Shown here piece after piece: positions 52,800 through 59,098 of a stretch of DNA of 64,000 nucleotides; position 1 is the stretch's first letter; each line of letters begins with the position of its first letter. The notes below the pieces were generated by a model. That model worked only from the letters and a program-made list of their open reading frames with translations, did no database searches and had not been told where the DNA came from. The stretch covers positions 1 through 64,000 of the forward strand of contig NZ_FTMM01000015.1 of NCBI RefSeq assembly GCF_900156075.1. The letters run 5' to 3'. This DNA comes from Chryseobacterium sp. RU37D. Its GTDB lineage: Bacteria > Bacteroidota > Bacteroidia > Flavobacteriales > Weeksellaceae. The position numbers and the translations under genes are program-made.

Positions 52800-52807
52800 T
52801 ATATTTG
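52800..52807 (+). promoter_or_regulatory. -7 box of tRNA-Arg
   Basis: TATATTTG, an exact TAnnTTTG match, 16 bases before the tRNA 5' end. Confidence 0.7.
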
Positions 52808-52823
52808 CAAACCATTAAGCAAT

Positions 52824-52897
52824 GGGCTCGTGGCGCAACTGAATAGCGCATCTGATTACGGCTCAGAAGGTTACAGGTTTGAATCCTGTCGAGCTCA
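52824..52897 (+). tRNA. tRNA-Arg, anticodon ACG
   Basis: A 74-base cloverleaf: acceptor GGGCTCG with CGAGCTC (one G-T pair), D-stem GCGC/GCGC, anticodon stem TCTGA/TCAGA around TTACGGC, T-stem ACAGG/CCTGT with loop TTTGAAT, discriminator A. The 3' CCA is not encoded. ACG is the usual arginine anticodon (read as ICG after editing by TadA). Confidence 0.95.
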
Positions 52898-52898
52898 C

Positions 52899-52942
52899 AA
52901 AAACCGACATTCGAAGTTCTCATTCTTCGATGCCGGTTTTTT
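52899..52942 (+). terminator. Terminator after tRNA-Arg
   Basis: AAACCG and CGGTTT flank an inner TCGAAG/CTTCGA stem; a run of T follows. It begins two bases after the tRNA. Confidence 0.8.
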
Positions 52943-53073
52943 ATTTCCTAATCCATTGTAATACTAATAGATACACTGATAGGCGATGTTCACATTAGCG
53001 GTGTTTGAAAATTTTTTCTTTAAAATTCGATTTTGAAAAAAATATTAAACGTCGATCTCCCTTTTTCGATACT

Positions 53074-53221
53074 TGACCTTCTCCCAAAAATCTATATCAC
53101 TTAATAAAACTAGAGATTTTCAACAAAAATTATTACTTTAAAAAAAGAAAATCTTATGAAAAAGAGCAAATTCAAGAAAAGTCAGATTTTTTTTGCCTTG
53201 AAACAATCTGATACAGAGTAA
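53074..53221 (+). mobile_element. IS3-family remnant (left end and OrfA start)
   Basis: TGACCTTCTCCCAAAAATC at 53074 looks like the left end of an IS3-family element (IS51/IS407-like). An ATG at 53156 begins MKKSKFKKSQIFFALKQSDT, the well-known start of OrfA in this group, but a stop (TAA, 53219-53221) closes the frame after 21 codons. A one-base insertion would restore the expected continuation, so the gene is dead. It lies just outside the left direct repeat of the island. Confidence 0.6.
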
Positions 53222-53264
53222 AGTAAGATTAAACTCTTGTCTCAAAAAAATAGCAAATGGTTAC

Positions 53265-53278
53265 TTTCCGATACAAAA
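53265..53278. repeat. Left attachment repeat of the mnmE island
   Basis: TTTCCGATACAAAA, identical to 57221-57234 and in the same orientation. It is a copy of the last codons of mnmE (minus strand TTTTGTATCGGAAA, encoding FCIGK). It has no gene of its own here, so it is the duplicated end of an insertion. Confidence 0.85.
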
Positions 53279-53388
53279 ATAGTTAATATTAATTACCAAT
53301 AAGTTACAAAAAATAGAAACATTATAGTAGCAAATAAATAGAATAACATTATTTTCACCCAAATTGTAGCCCGCTGATAACAAGATAA

Positions 53389-53913
53389 CTAAGACCTGAA
53401 ATAATGTCCATTTGATTCAAAATAATCAAACATTATACTCCGTGCAGTTGCGCTCCAATCAATGGCAACCCAATTAGGGATATTAAACGTGTCATCTTCA
53501 TACAGCCATTGTACAAAATCTTCATCACTTTCGAACTCCCCGTAATAGAAATTGTTTACATATTCATATAGACTTTGGAAATCTCTGTTTTCTAAACAAT
53601 CTAAACAGGCTTCGTAAACCTCTAAATCATGCTCTGAATCATTGATTTGTTCCAGTACATCGTATATATCTTTTGATATGTTGCACTCGCTCAATAATCC
53701 TAGTTTTTCCAAAATTGGACATTCATAGTCCTGAAACATAAATTCGGGGTCGGATTCATCAGAATGCAGTTCATACATTGCCGTAAGTAATTCGTCATAG
53801 TCTGAATAATCAGAAAGATTTAACCATTTACCGTAAAGGCTTCCATTGTTGTACTTTGCGTAAGTCCCTACATAGATACTAGCAGTATCAAGACAATTTC
53901 GTAAATTTATCAT
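53389..53913 (-). CDS. ArdA-family antirestriction protein
   Basis: DNA-mimic protein that blocks type I restriction enzymes and helps mobile DNA survive entry. From the start at 53913 (MINLRNCLDTASIYVGTYAKYN; the ORF opens at an upstream ATG but this is the family start) there are 174 residues. NGSLYGKWLNLSDYSDYDELLTAMYELH and the acidic stretches (EFMFQDYECP, YEYVNNFYYGEFESDEDFV) give the negative surface. The end IDWSATARSIMFDYFESNGHYF matches ArdA. First gene inside the left repeat, on the strand pointing to that end. Confidence 0.88.
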   Translation of the reverse strand: MINLRNCLDTASIYVGTYAKYNNGSLYGKWLNLSDYSDYDELLTAMYELHSDESDPEFMFQDYECPILEKLGLLSECNISKDIYDVLEQINDSEHDLEVYEACLDCLENRDFQSLYEYVNNFYYGEFESDEDFVQWLYEDDTFNIPNWVAIDWSATARSIMFDYFESNGHYFRS

Positions 53914-53952
53914 GTTGATAAGTTTTAAGTTGCATTTAAAATTTATTGATAC

Positions 53953-53981
53953 GCCTAGCAAGTACGCCAATACTTCTAGGC
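53953..53981 (-). promoter_or_regulatory. Hairpin in the leader region of ardA
   Basis: GCCTAG and CTAGGC with an inner AAGTA/TACTT form a hairpin around CGCCAA, 40 bases before the ardA start on its transcript. On the plus strand it is followed by ATTTTTATTTTT, so it could also terminate rightward transcription. Ard leaders are often hairpin promoters active in single-stranded DNA, which would fit early expression after transfer, but no such promoter is proven here. Confidence 0.5.
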
Positions 53982-54448
53982 ATTTTTATTTTTATATTGA
54001 ACCTTGTACACAAATACACAAGGCTAAAGTAGCTTGTAAAGATGTATAAATATACAACAAAAACCCCGTAAACACAAGTGTATCAGGTACTTTTCACTCA
54101 AAAAATCAATGCTTTTTCATGTTAGTTAAAAACTTTTTAACCACTCCAAGCGAAACAAAATAAAAAACAGTCTGAAAAAAACAAAAATCGAGTACAGGGG
54201 ACGTTCCGAAAAAAACACTGAACCCTCCCCATCAAAGAGATTAGTACCGAGACAGTCGATAACTATATAAAATTTTGGAACTACGTATAGGGGACATTTT
54301 TACATTGAAAATTTAAGAGGGTTGGTGTAAATAGTAACCCAAGTATTATACATTTTCTGTACCCCTTAATCCTCGTTATTTTATACATATAAAAAGTACT
54401 CTTTCAGTCTTTATTAGTCAAAAGAAGTACAAAAACAAAGATGGTCAT
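53982..54448. other. Gene-free stretch with two GGGGAC repeats
   Basis: About 465 AT-rich bases without a gene. Two similar sites, GTACAGGGGACGTT (54192-54205) and GTATAGGGGACATT (54285-54298), lie 93 bases apart in the same orientation. They could be protein-binding sites for the element's regulator, or part of a replication or transfer origin. Neither use can be shown from sequence. Confidence 0.5.
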
Positions 54449-54760
54449 TTAAAAATGACCATCTAATTTATTTATACCAAAAATTTCTAGCAGATATTTT
54501 TCTAATAACGGAGAAAGAACTCTATATATCTCCTTCTTATCATCGGGAACATCATCAGGAGATATTGTTAATAAATACATAATAGCAATTGGAACATTTA
54601 ATACCTCAGAAATTTTTTCTAAAGTATCAGGACTTGGGCTATATGCACCATTAATCATTTGAGATATTGCAGTTTTGCTTTTGCCTATTTTATCAGCCAA
54701 TTCTAACTGTGTAATATTTCTACTTTTTAATAAGCCTTTTATTACTTCTCCTATTTTCAT
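54449..54760 (-). CDS. XRE-family helix-turn-helix regulator
   Basis: 103 residues. The HTH is clear: ITQLELADKIGKSKTAISQMINGAYSPSPDTLEKISEVLNV at about 16-56. The C-terminal part is helical. Its start overlaps the stop of the small gene upstream by four bases (ATGA), so it is the last gene of a three-gene operon running 55502 to 54449. Probably an autoregulator of the island. Confidence 0.88.
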   Translation of the reverse strand: MKIGEVIKGLLKSRNITQLELADKIGKSKTAISQMINGAYSPSPDTLEKISEVLNVPIAIMYLLTISPDDVPDDKKEIYRVLSPLLEKYLLEIFGINKLDGHF

Positions 54761-54969
54761 TTATATAAATTTTCAATTACTACCGCAATAGCTGCTGCAT
54801 CCTTTAATAAAGAGAGCCACAATACCGCTATTTCTACGGCTGTTTTTTCAGTTGTATTTTCTTGAATACTATCTTTTATTTGTAATAGCTTAGCTTTATC
54901 CTCAATTGATAATTCAGGATTAGCTAATAATATGTCATCAATTGTATTTTTAATTTGTTGGATTTCCAT
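54757..54969 (-). CDS. Small helical protein, function unknown
   Basis: 70 residues: MEIQQIKNTIDDILLANPELSI, a charged middle and a hydrophobic C-terminus (VLWLSLLKDAAAIAVVIENLYK). Overlaps its neighbours on both sides (four bases with the XRE gene, 46 bases with the gene upstream), which argues for translation coupling. Family not recognised. Confidence 0.55.
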   Translation of the reverse strand: MEIQQIKNTIDDILLANPELSIEDKAKLLQIKDSIQENTTEKTAVEIAVLWLSLLKDAAAIAVVIENLYK

Positions 54970-55502
54970 AATGAATAAGAATTAATGTTAGTTATAAAAT
55001 TGTTACATCTTACTTTTAACATAGATTCTTCTTCATCATCAATATACCTCAAATTAGATTTGATGTTTTTAATTTTATTCCTTTTATCCTGTATTTTATC
55101 AAATCTATTATTTTTGATTAAGTGAAGAATAAAAGATTTAAGAAATTCAATTTTTTCCTGTAATTGGCTTAATATGAAAAACTCATTAATCTCTGCTAAT
55201 ATTTTTTCAGCCATTTCTTTTGCAGAACTACTCTGTTTAAAGTATTTAGACCTTTTTAGAATAACAGTACGTTCTCCAATAGAAAATAATTTATGATACG
55301 AATCATCAAAAGATGATAAATCTTTAATTAAATTTTTCTTTAAATCTGAATTTATTTTATCACTATTTACCGCCCAACCTTTTATTTCTAAAAATTTATT
55401 AAGATTAGATTCACTTTTTATTATACGAACACTAACAGCATTTGCTAAAATCTCTATAGCCTGACGTAGCAAATCACTACTTCTTAGATATTCCATAGTC
55501 AA
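54924..55502 (-). CDS. Helical protein of the island, function unknown
   Basis: 192 residues, predicted all-helical, rich in K, I, N. Blocks include YLRSSDLLRQAIEILANAV and KILAEINEFFILSQLQEKIEFLKSFIL. No signal peptide, membrane segment or catalytic motif. First gene of the regulator operon; a TAAATTTG -7 box (minus strand, 55514-55521) lies 11 bases before its start. AAGTAAAACTT (55521-55531), a palindrome overlapping that box, is a candidate operator for the XRE protein. Confidence 0.6.
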   Translation of the reverse strand: MTMEYLRSSDLLRQAIEILANAVSVRIIKSESNLNKFLEIKGWAVNSDKINSDLKKNLIKDLSSFDDSYHKLFSIGERTVILKRSKYFKQSSSAKEMAEKILAEINEFFILSQLQEKIEFLKSFILHLIKNNRFDKIQDKRNKIKNIKSNLRYIDDEEESMLKVRCNNFITNINSYSLWKSNKLKIQLMTYY

Positions 55503-55513
55503 ATAATTTAATC

Positions 55514-55521
55514 AAATTTAA
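55514..55521 (-). promoter_or_regulatory. -7 box of the island regulator operon
   Basis: Reads TAAATTTG on the minus strand, matching TAnnTTTG. A TTTG about 25 bases further upstream fits a -33 element. It overlaps the palindrome AAGTAAAACTT. Confidence 0.5.
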
Positions 55522-55751
55522 GTAAAACTTAAACATTAGACAAACTTTTAGCAATAAAAAAAAACAAAAAGTTAAACATTTCTTTTTTATCACAATAAAT
55601 TCTAGATATACCTTCACAAATATCATTTACTTCAAATATAATTTTTCAACACCTCAAAAAACCAAAAGATTCCTTACCACTCCGAATCATGATAAACAAA
55701 AAAATATTTTCATACACTCATAAATCAACTTTAAAGATTCGTAAAATTTCA

Positions 55752-55759
55752 TATTTTTG
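55752..55759 (+). promoter_or_regulatory. -7 box of the structured leader RNA
   Basis: TATTTTTG matches TAnnTTTG. A transcript starting near 55766 would contain the folded region at 55809-55923 in a 5' leader of about 240 bases before the gene at 56004. Confidence 0.45.
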
Positions 55760-55808
55760 TAACTGAATTTTTATCGAAAAAATATAAAGCGTTAGCTTTT
55801 ATTCTGTT

Positions 55809-55923
55809 AATAGGAAATCTCGCAAATTAACTAAAGTTACACAGGATAGACAGTTGATGCCTCCACCTATGGCGTGGAGGCTATTCTTGTTTGTGTAACA
55901 CGGTTTCGCGAGAACCTCCTATT
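55809..55923 (+). ncRNA. Highly structured RNA (four nested helices) upstream of the secreted-protein gene
   Basis: Nested pairings: AATAGGA 55809-55815 with TCCTATT 55917-55923; TCTCGC 55818-55823 with GCGAGA 55908-55913; GTTACACA 55836-55843 with TGTGTAAC 55892-55899; GGATAG 55844-55849 with CTATTC 55881-55886 (one G-T); GCCTCCAC 55859-55866 with GTGGAGGC 55874-55881. No open frame of note crosses it. The GCAAATTAA block occurs just inside (55822-55830) and just after (55925-55933) the fold. Could be a regulatory RNA, an attenuator of the following gene, or a DNA hairpin recognised by an element protein. Confidence 0.65.
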
Positions 55924-56003
55924 TGCAAATTAAGTTTAGTCCTTCACGCTTTCTGTATTATTAATACTCACTTTAGGAGGGCGAGTGAATAAAAACATTC
56001 ACT

Positions 56004-56324
56004 ATGAAAAAGTTTATCCTTTCCGCATCTTTATTAATCGGAACTTTTTGCTTTTCTCAATCAGTTACTAAAAAGTACAATTCATTTTATGACAGATATG
56101 AGTATTTTGACCCAAATGGAAATATGATTAGCTATGAAAAGTATAACAGCTTAGCTAAGCAATGGGAAATGTACAATGTTGACGGTTCAAACGTTTCAAG
56201 CAATACTAGGCAACCCACAAAATACCGTGACCCACAACAATTAAGCATTTCAAACTTAGGAAATGCAATGACAACAAAGCAAAACAGATACGATATCGGG
56301 TATATTTGCCAGTTTTCCTATTGA
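56004..56324 (+). CDS. Small secreted protein of the island, probably truncated at its C-terminus
   Basis: 106 residues; signal peptide 1-19 (ending FCFSQ). Mature part begins SVTKKYNSFYDRYEYFDPNGNMISYEKYNSLAKQWEMYNV, with a repeated Y-[ED]-[YK]-[FY] rhythm. From about residue 97 (position 56291) the frame continues as DIGYICQFSY, the antisense of the integrase stub that reaches this point from the other side. The true C-terminus was therefore probably lost in the deletion. Function unknown. The start codon lies 80 bases after the structured RNA. Confidence 0.6.
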   Translation: MKKFILSASLLIGTFCFSQSVTKKYNSFYDRYEYFDPNGNMISYEKYNSLAKQWEMYNVDGSNVSSNTRQPTKYRDPQQLSISNLGNAMTTKQNRYDIGYICQFSY

Positions 56325-56406
56325 AAACAGGAGGATAAAAATTTAATGATAGATTACTCTTATTACCTTTTACAAGTTTTTTCAGTACAGTTACTTTTTT
56401 ACTCAT
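56287..56406 (-). pseudogene. Integrase (tyrosine recombinase) remnant, N-terminus only
   Basis: From the ATG at 56406, eight bases inside the end of the excisionase-type gene, the frame reads MSKKVTVLKKLVKGNKSN, then LSLNFYPPVFNRKTGKYTRY. This is the arm-binding N-terminal domain of Bacteroidota site-specific integrases (start of the KVT-x-x-[LR]-K-K...LYLDFYPP...NPKTGK type). After about 40 codons the resemblance ends and the frame runs into the antisense of the neighbouring gene. The catalytic domain is gone. Confidence 0.75.
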
Positions 56407-56950
56407 TATTGAAGATTGTATTTACTAAGTTTTTGGGAACATAAACATTTTTACCTTTGGGAATTTTTGGAATATTATGTTTTTTGCATAAATGATAAAA
56501 TGAACCTGAACTCACTTTAAATGAGTCTAAGACTTCATTAATCGTATAATAATTATCATCACAGAAGTATGGCAAATTGTATTGTTTTCTTTCGTTATTT
56601 TCGGCTTTTTGCCTAAAGAGTATGTCTAAGTCAACCTTCCTAATTCTAACCAACTTAAAGCCTTCTAATTTGATTAATCTACCATCTTTTAACATTCGAT
56701 AAATTGATGTTCTACTAATATTAAGTAAAAGCATAACTTCTTTGATTGATAAGTAATCTTTCTTTTGAATTTCTTCAATATTGTAACCTTTAATTTGCAC
56801 TTCCAAATCCTTATCACTCGCTTGAATCTTTTCATCACGCTTTCTCTTTTTATAGAATTTCTTAGCGCAGTCATCAGAGCAACATTGAGTAGTTGTTCTT
56901 TTGGCTATAAATCTATTTCCGCAGAATTGACAAATTTTATTGACTTCCAT
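56399..56950 (-). CDS. Zinc-ribbon plus helix-turn-helix (excisionase-type) DNA-binding protein
   Basis: 183 residues. An N-terminal zinc ribbon with C7, C10, C24 and C28 (CQFCG...CCSDDC) precedes a MerR/excisionase-like HTH at about 66-93 (YLSIKEVMLLLNISRTSIYRMLKDGRLI) and a second similar HTH at about 134-170 (YYTINEVLDSFKVSSGSFYHLCKKHN). Proteins of this shape lie next to integrases in Bacteroidota mobile elements and may act as directionality factors. The gene is the one nearest the right repeat and ends on the integrase remnant, with which it overlaps by eight bases. Confidence 0.78.
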   Translation of the reverse strand: MEVNKICQFCGNRFIAKRTTTQCCSDDCAKKFYKKRKRDEKIQASDKDLEVQIKGYNIEEIQKKDYLSIKEVMLLLNISRTSIYRMLKDGRLIKLEGFKLVRIRKVDLDILFRQKAENNERKQYNLPYFCDDNYYTINEVLDSFKVSSGSFYHLCKKHNIPKIPKGKNVYVPKNLVNTIFNNE

Positions 56951-56972
56951 AACAACTAAATTCTCCCTAAAA

Positions 56973-57009
56973 ATGTTTCACATTGTTTCTCCATGTTTCA
57001 CACTGTTTC
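56973..57009. repeat. Tandem direct repeats near the right end of the island
   Basis: ATGTTTCACATTGTTTC (56973-56989) and ATGTTTCACACTGTTTC (56993-57009), 20 bases apart and differing at one base. The inverse core GAAAC recurs at 57068-57082 and 57117. Likely binding sites for the excisionase-type protein or arm sites for the lost integrase, placed between its gene and the right repeat. Confidence 0.6.
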
Positions 57010-57140
57010 AAAATGTAACTTTTTTTAACGATAAAATTACAAATTTTATTCCAAATCAAATTCATAGAAACGAAATAGAAACAAATAAAATGTATATGTT
57101 CTGCAATATTAAATTTTGAAACAAAACAGAATGCAAATAA

Positions 57141-57173
57141 AAAACCCTTTAAGCATTACATTTAAAGGGTTTT
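57141..57173. terminator. Terminator just inside the right island end
   Basis: AAAACCCTTTAA and TTAAAGGGTTTT form a 12-bp stem with a nine-base loop, A-rich and T-rich flanks. On the minus strand it lies 44 bases after the mnmE stop, so the island supplies a terminator to the gene it interrupts. Confidence 0.8.
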
Positions 57174-57216
57174 TGTATTATTGTAATTGCAATCTATATA
57201 CAATCTAAAACGTCAT

Positions 57217-58602
57217 CTATTTTCCGATACAAAACTTAGAAAAAATATTCCCCAGCACTTCATCATTTGTCACTTCCCCTGAAATTTCCCCAAGATGTTC
57301 CAGAGCATTTCTCAATTCGTAGGCCAATAGCTCTGTAGAAATCTGGAAAGAAATTGACTCTTTCACTTTTTGTACAGCATCCAAAGACTTTCGAAGCGCT
57401 TCAAAATGACGCTGATTTGTGATCACCACATTATTTTCTTCCGACTTAAGGCGCTCTACATAGGAAGAAAGCTCATTTTTTAGATCCTGAATATTCTGGT
57501 TTTCTACGGCAGAAATTGTAATAAAATCAAATTCATGGCTAATCTCATTTCTGAAAACATCTTCCACCTTTTCATAAACTGCTGGAGAAACCTCGTCAAT
57601 TTTTGTAGCACAGATAATTAATTTTAAATCATCTCTCAACAAAGATTTAATCATTTCAATATCCTCAGAAAAATCTTCAGTGCCTGCATCGGACAAATAC
57701 ACAAGAATATTTGCGTTTTCAACTTTCTCTATGGCTTTTTTCACCCCAATGGCTTCAATTTCGTCCATCGTTTCGCGTAATCCGGCAGTATCAATCAACC
57801 TGAAAGCATGGCCTTTTATATGTAAAATTTCTTCGATTGTATCTCTTGTAGTTCCCGCAATATTACTTACAATAGCTCTTTCTTCCTTTAATAAGGCATT
57901 AAGAAGCGTTGATTTCCCTGCATTAGGTTTTCCAATAATGGCAACCGCTGTTCCGTTTTTAATCGCATTTCCATATTGGAAGCTCTCAATAAGAGATTTT
58001 AATTTTAGCTCAATTTTATCAAGGAGCAGATTTAATGCGCTTCTATCTGCAAATTCTACATCTTCTTCTGCAAAATCAAGCTCAAGCTCAATTAGAGAAA
58101 CAAAATTTAATAAATCTGTTCTCAAAAGCGATATTTCATTAGTAATTCCGCCCTTTAGCTGATTAATAGCTACTTTTCGGGATGCCTCGTTTTCTGATGC
58201 AATCACATCTGCAATCGCTTCAGCCTGGGAAAGATCAATCCTTCCATTGATGAAAGCCCGAAGGGTAAACTCGCCTGCCTTCGCTATCCGCGCCCCGTTT
58301 TTAATTAATGTTTCAAGAATACGTTTCCCTATATGTGGTGAACCGTGGAAAGCAATTTCCACAGAGTTTTCAGTAGTAAAGCTTTTCGGAGCAAGAAAAA
58401 TAGAGATCATGACTTCATCTATCAGCTCTTCTCCGTCTGTAAAATACCCATAATGAATTGTATGAGATTTCTGTTTTGACAGTTTTTTGGACGAAAAACT
58501 CTGCTGTACAATATCTAAAGCATCATTTCCGGAAACCCTGATTATTCCCAAAGCCCCCACTCCATTGGCCGTAGCCAGCGCACAAATGGTATCATTATTC
58601 AT
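57217..58602 (-). CDS. mnmE: tRNA modification GTPase MnmE
   Basis: With MnmG forms the 5-carboxymethylaminomethyl modification at the wobble uridine of several tRNAs. N-terminal tetrahydrofolate-binding domain (about 1-120; GALGIIRVSG, AFHGSPHIG), a helical domain and a G domain with G1 GKPNAGKS near 226-233, G3 DTAG near 270-273 and G4 ATKID near 335-339. The C-terminal FCIGK motif, with the catalytic cysteine, is complete. 461 residues. Its 3' end is the right border of the island; its last codons are the attachment site. Confidence 0.97.
   Translation of the reverse strand: MNNDTICALATANGVGALGIIRVSGNDALDIVQQSFSSKKLSKQKSHTIHYGYFTDGEELIDEVMISIFLAPKSFTTENSVEIAFHGSPHIGKRILETLIKNGARIAKAGEFTLRAFINGRIDLSQAEAIADVIASENEASRKVAINQLKGGITNEISLLRTDLLNFVSLIELELDFAEEDVEFADRSALNLLLDKIELKLKSLIESFQYGNAIKNGTAVAIIGKPNAGKSTLLNALLKEERAIVSNIAGTTRDTIEEILHIKGHAFRLIDTAGLRETMDEIEAIGVKKAIEKVENANILVYLSDAGTEDFSEDIEMIKSLLRDDLKLIICATKIDEVSPAVYEKVEDVFRNEISHEFDFITISAVENQNIQDLKNELSSYVERLKSEENNVVITNQRHFEALRKSLDAVQKVKESISFQISTELLAYELRNALEHLGEISGEVTNDEVLGNIFSKFCIGK
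57221..57234. repeat. Right attachment repeat of the mnmE island, 3' end of mnmE
   Basis: TTTCCGATACAAAA, identical to 53265-53278. On the minus strand it is TTTTGTATCGGAAA, the codons for F-C-I-G-K just before the mnmE stop. The gene is thus kept whole. Confidence 0.85.
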
Positions 58603-59035
58603 GATGCAAATTTACACTTTTTAACCGCACAGAACCATAGCATTATCTATCACCTCAATTCAAATATATCCGAAAGCCCACACATAAATATATATTACCA
58701 TTACTTATTTAAAGAAGCTTCCCGCTATCCACTTATACTCCTCATGACAACTCTACAACTCAGTTTCCGGGTTATAGGCTAGGGTGTCACCATTGGGATG
58801 ACAGTCTTTTCAAGCAATTATCATTTAATTTATTAAAAATGAAATAATAAGCATCTTCCATTTAATAAAAAATCACCCCAAAAACTTGAGATGATTTGAC
58901 TGCTTTTGAATTACTAAATGTATATGAAGATACAAGATGGTGTTTTGTTGGTACAAAGATACCTGTATCACCCTACTGTGCCATCAGGATAAACCCTGAA
59001 CTTTTTCCGTAAAAATACGGTTGTAGAAAAAAGAA
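58603..59035. other. Gene-free stretch containing a dispersed repeat
   Basis: No gene. 58712-58808 holds copy C of the intergenic element (reverse orientation). At 58868-58898 AATCA and TGATT form a weak hairpin. The rest is AT-rich and featureless to my eye. Confidence 0.4.
58712..58808 (-). repeat. Dispersed intergenic hairpin element, copy C
   Basis: Read on the minus strand it begins GACTGTCATCCCAATGG, continues ACACCCTAGCCTATAAC and ends AGTGGATAGCGGGAAGCTTC, matching the ends of copies A and B. Its centre differs and has no strong stem, only a loose CAACTC/GAGTTG type pairing. It lies between the aminopeptidase gene (3' side) and mnmE (5' side). Confidence 0.7.
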
Positions 59036-59063
59036 AAGCCTTGTAACTTTCATTACAAGACTT
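59036..59063 (-). terminator. Terminator after the aminopeptidase gene
   Basis: AAGCCTTGTAA and TTACAAGACTT form an 11-bp stem (one G-T type mismatch) with a six-base loop; on the minus strand CTTTTCTTTTTT follows. It lies 36 bases beyond the stop. Confidence 0.85.
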
Positions 59064-59098
59064 TAATTTTAATGCTGCTTAAACAATCCATCATCTAT

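Larger units (their letters stand above)
53265..57234. mobile_element. Genomic island integrated into the 3' end of mnmE
   Basis: About 3.97 kb between two identical 14-bp direct repeats; the right one completes mnmE. It holds, left to right, an ArdA-like antirestriction gene, a regulator operon of three genes, a structured leader RNA, a secreted protein gene, the stub of an integrase gene, a zinc-ribbon/HTH excisionase-type gene, repeats and a terminator. All but the secreted-protein gene are on the minus strand. Integration at the 3' end of mnmE/trmE with a target encoding FCIGK is the strategy of SGI1-type elements. Here the integrase has been lost to a deletion. Confidence 0.8.

Noticed and set aside
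52824..52897. tRNA-Arg as the attachment site of the island
   Set aside because: tRNA genes are common integration targets and this one is close, but no copy of its 3' end is seen at the other side, and the exact 14-bp repeat pair at 53265 and 57221 explains the borders better.
53061..53072. A near copy of the attachment repeat (TTTTTCGATAC)
   Set aside because: Only nine or ten bases match and the flanks differ; it lies before the IS relic and has no partner, so it is treated as chance.
57680..58162. A 160-codon plus-strand frame
   Set aside because: It lies wholly within mnmE on the opposite strand and has no features of a protein family.
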